Shown here in pieces: positions 40,079 through 40,631 of a stretch of DNA of 40,631 nucleotides. The DNA is taken from positions 1 to 40,631 of the IMG/VR virus record IMGVR_UViG_3300017772_000031; one strand, written 5' to 3'. Under the pieces are notes generated by a model. The model had not been told where the DNA came from. It did no database searches and saw nothing but the letters and a program-made list of their open reading frames with translations. Position 1 is the first letter of the stretch; each line of letters begins with the position of its first letter. A program made the position numbers and the translations under genes. The DNA is from a virus.

Positions 40079-40392
40079 CAAACACCCCCCTCGTCACCGT
40101 CCAAGGCAGTACTCCCCACATGGATGATGTCATCCACAAGCCCCGACAACTCATCCTCCCAGCCGTCCGGCATAAACCCACGAACACCACGCAGCCGAGC
40201 CTGCACCTCCTCAAGACCGTCAAGAGCATCCGCAAGCCAGGACGAAGGAACAACACGACCCCGAGCAGAAGCAACAACGCACTCCCGGGCATAACGAGCA
40301 ACAGGCATACCCCGACAAGAAGCAGCCTCCACAACCACCTCCCGCTCCTCAACACTCAAACGCAACTCGAGACGAACAACACGACTACCCAT
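40078..40392 (-). CDS. RHH/MobC-like DNA-binding regulator (104 aa)
   Basis: ATG at 40392 is chosen since a -10 TATAGT lies ten bases upstream. The N-terminus (RVVRLELRLSVEEREVVVEA) is a ribbon-helix-helix pattern as in MobC or CopG-like proteins, followed by GMPVARYARECV and a helical, acidic C-terminus. The coding strand is strongly G+T-rich and nearly lacks A and C at third positions, unlike other genes here. Probably a transcription repressor bound to the inverted repeat at 40409. Confidence 0.65.
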   Translation of the reverse strand: MGSRVVRLELRLSVEEREVVVEAASCRGMPVARYARECVVASARGRVVPSSWLADALDGLEEVQARLRGVRGFMPDGWEDELSGLVDDIIHVGSTALDGDEGGV

Positions 40393-40402
40393 AACGACGA
40401 AG

Positions 40403-40444
40403 ACTATACCGGCTATTCGGCTCAAAAAAAAAGCGAATAGCCGG
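40403..40444 (-). promoter_or_regulatory. inverted-repeat operator and -10 of the RHH-like gene
   Basis: CCGGCTATTCG (40409-40419) and CGAATAGCCGG (40434-40444) form 11-base arms around an A-rich loop. A third half-site makes TAGCCGGCTA (40438-40447). The minus-strand -10 TATAGT (40403-40408) touches the operator and lies ten bases from ATG, so the mRNA would have almost no leader. No consensus -35 is clear. Confidence 0.6.
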
Positions 40445-40447
40445 CTA

Positions 40448-40620
40448 TCTCGGAACAAAATCGCCGGGTTTTATAGGAAAAACTGCCCCCGCGTCATACC
40501 TCCTTATCTTCTTCTCTCAAGCAACGCTCCGCATTGCTCTCCATCAGAAAACCCAAACCCTCTCGAAAAACATCCCGGCCTATACCCCCTAACGACAAGC
40601 CACCCCTGGTCGCAGTCGAG
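40448..40620. other. noncoding region between regulator and early operon
   Basis: About 170 bases with no gene on either strand longer than a few codons. It holds a small hairpin (GCAACGC-TCC-GCATTGC, 40521-40537) and a strong but unused Shine-Dalgarno-like run on the minus strand (TAAGGAGGT, 40498-40506). It probably carries the promoter of the early plus-strand genes, but I find no clear -35/-10 pair. Confidence 0.4.
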
Positions 40621-40631
40621 ATGAACACAAG
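40621..40631 (+). CDS. possible 5' end of the gene that opens the window
   Basis: ATG AAC ACA AG at the extreme end continues in frame into base 1 (AGC, GAG, GCT...) of the window if the ends are joined. The result would be a 60-residue protein whose stop overlaps the next ATG. Supports circular closure; the join itself is not seen directly. Confidence 0.5.

Noticed and set aside
40120-40440. Plus-strand frame of 106 aa
   Set aside because: Antisense to the RHH-like regulator. Asn/Thr-rich because of the strand's C+A bias.
40495-40506. Perfect Shine-Dalgarno TAAGGAGGT and ATG on the minus strand
   Set aside because: The ATG directly abuts the site and the frame is only eight codons long. 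At most a leader peptide; no further evidence.

Overview
The window reads as the genome of a short-tailed (podovirus-like) double-stranded DNA phage, moderately GC-rich, with many GTG/TTG starts and genes packed by ATGA/GTGA stop-start overlaps. I see no tape measure, tail tube or sheath, no integrase with an intact active site, no DNA or RNA polymerase and no tRNA. Candidate spanin-like membrane proteins and large internal virion proteins hint at a Gram-negative host, but the sequence does not fix it. The last 11 bases (40621-40631, beginning ATG) read in frame into the open frame that begins the window and ends at 172, giving an intact 60-residue protein. The simplest reading is that the contig is a complete, circularly permuted or terminally redundant genome of about 40.6 kb.

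Layout. (1) 1-3600, plus strand: small unknown genes, then a coupled trio: a serine-recombinase-like protein lacking its catalytic residues, QueC (makes preQ0) and a DpdA-type transglycosylase that inserts 7-deazaguanine into DNA. This is a DNA hypermodification module. folE, queD and queE are not seen, so the host should supply the precursor. (2) 3601-11319, plus strand: a strongly structured leader, an O-like initiator with iterons inside its own coding sequence, a DnaB-like helicase, several small zinc-ribbon proteins, Erf annealing protein, Gp157-like protein, SSB and a RuvC-like nuclease. A reversed two-gene cassette (XRE regulator plus adenine-type methyltransferase, 7127-7968) sits inside it. 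(3) 11355-13402, plus strand: putative lysis genes, including an M15 peptidase endolysin. (4) 13399-33517, minus strand: about 20 kb of virion genes, from scaffold and major capsid protein at 33.5 kb through adaptor, nozzle, three tandem beta-rich appendage proteins and internal proteins (one of 1830 residues) to small basic proteins at 13.4 kb. (5) 33636-36172, plus strand: portal and an FmdB/winged-helix fusion. (6) 36173-39137, minus strand: large terminase, a gene overlapping it by 235 bases out of frame, and a basic-tailed protein. (7) 39192-40631: a small conserved phage protein, a promoter and hairpin intergenic region, and a small RHH-like regulator with an inverted-repeat operator and unusual base composition.

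Working model: the initiator opens the iteron region and DnaB is loaded, with host polymerase copying the DNA. SSB, Erf and RuvC-like functions process recombination intermediates. QueC and DpdA, with the orphan methyltransferase, alter the DNA against host restriction. Late transcription of the capsid and tail operon and of portal diverges from a palindrome-rich gap at 33518-33635.
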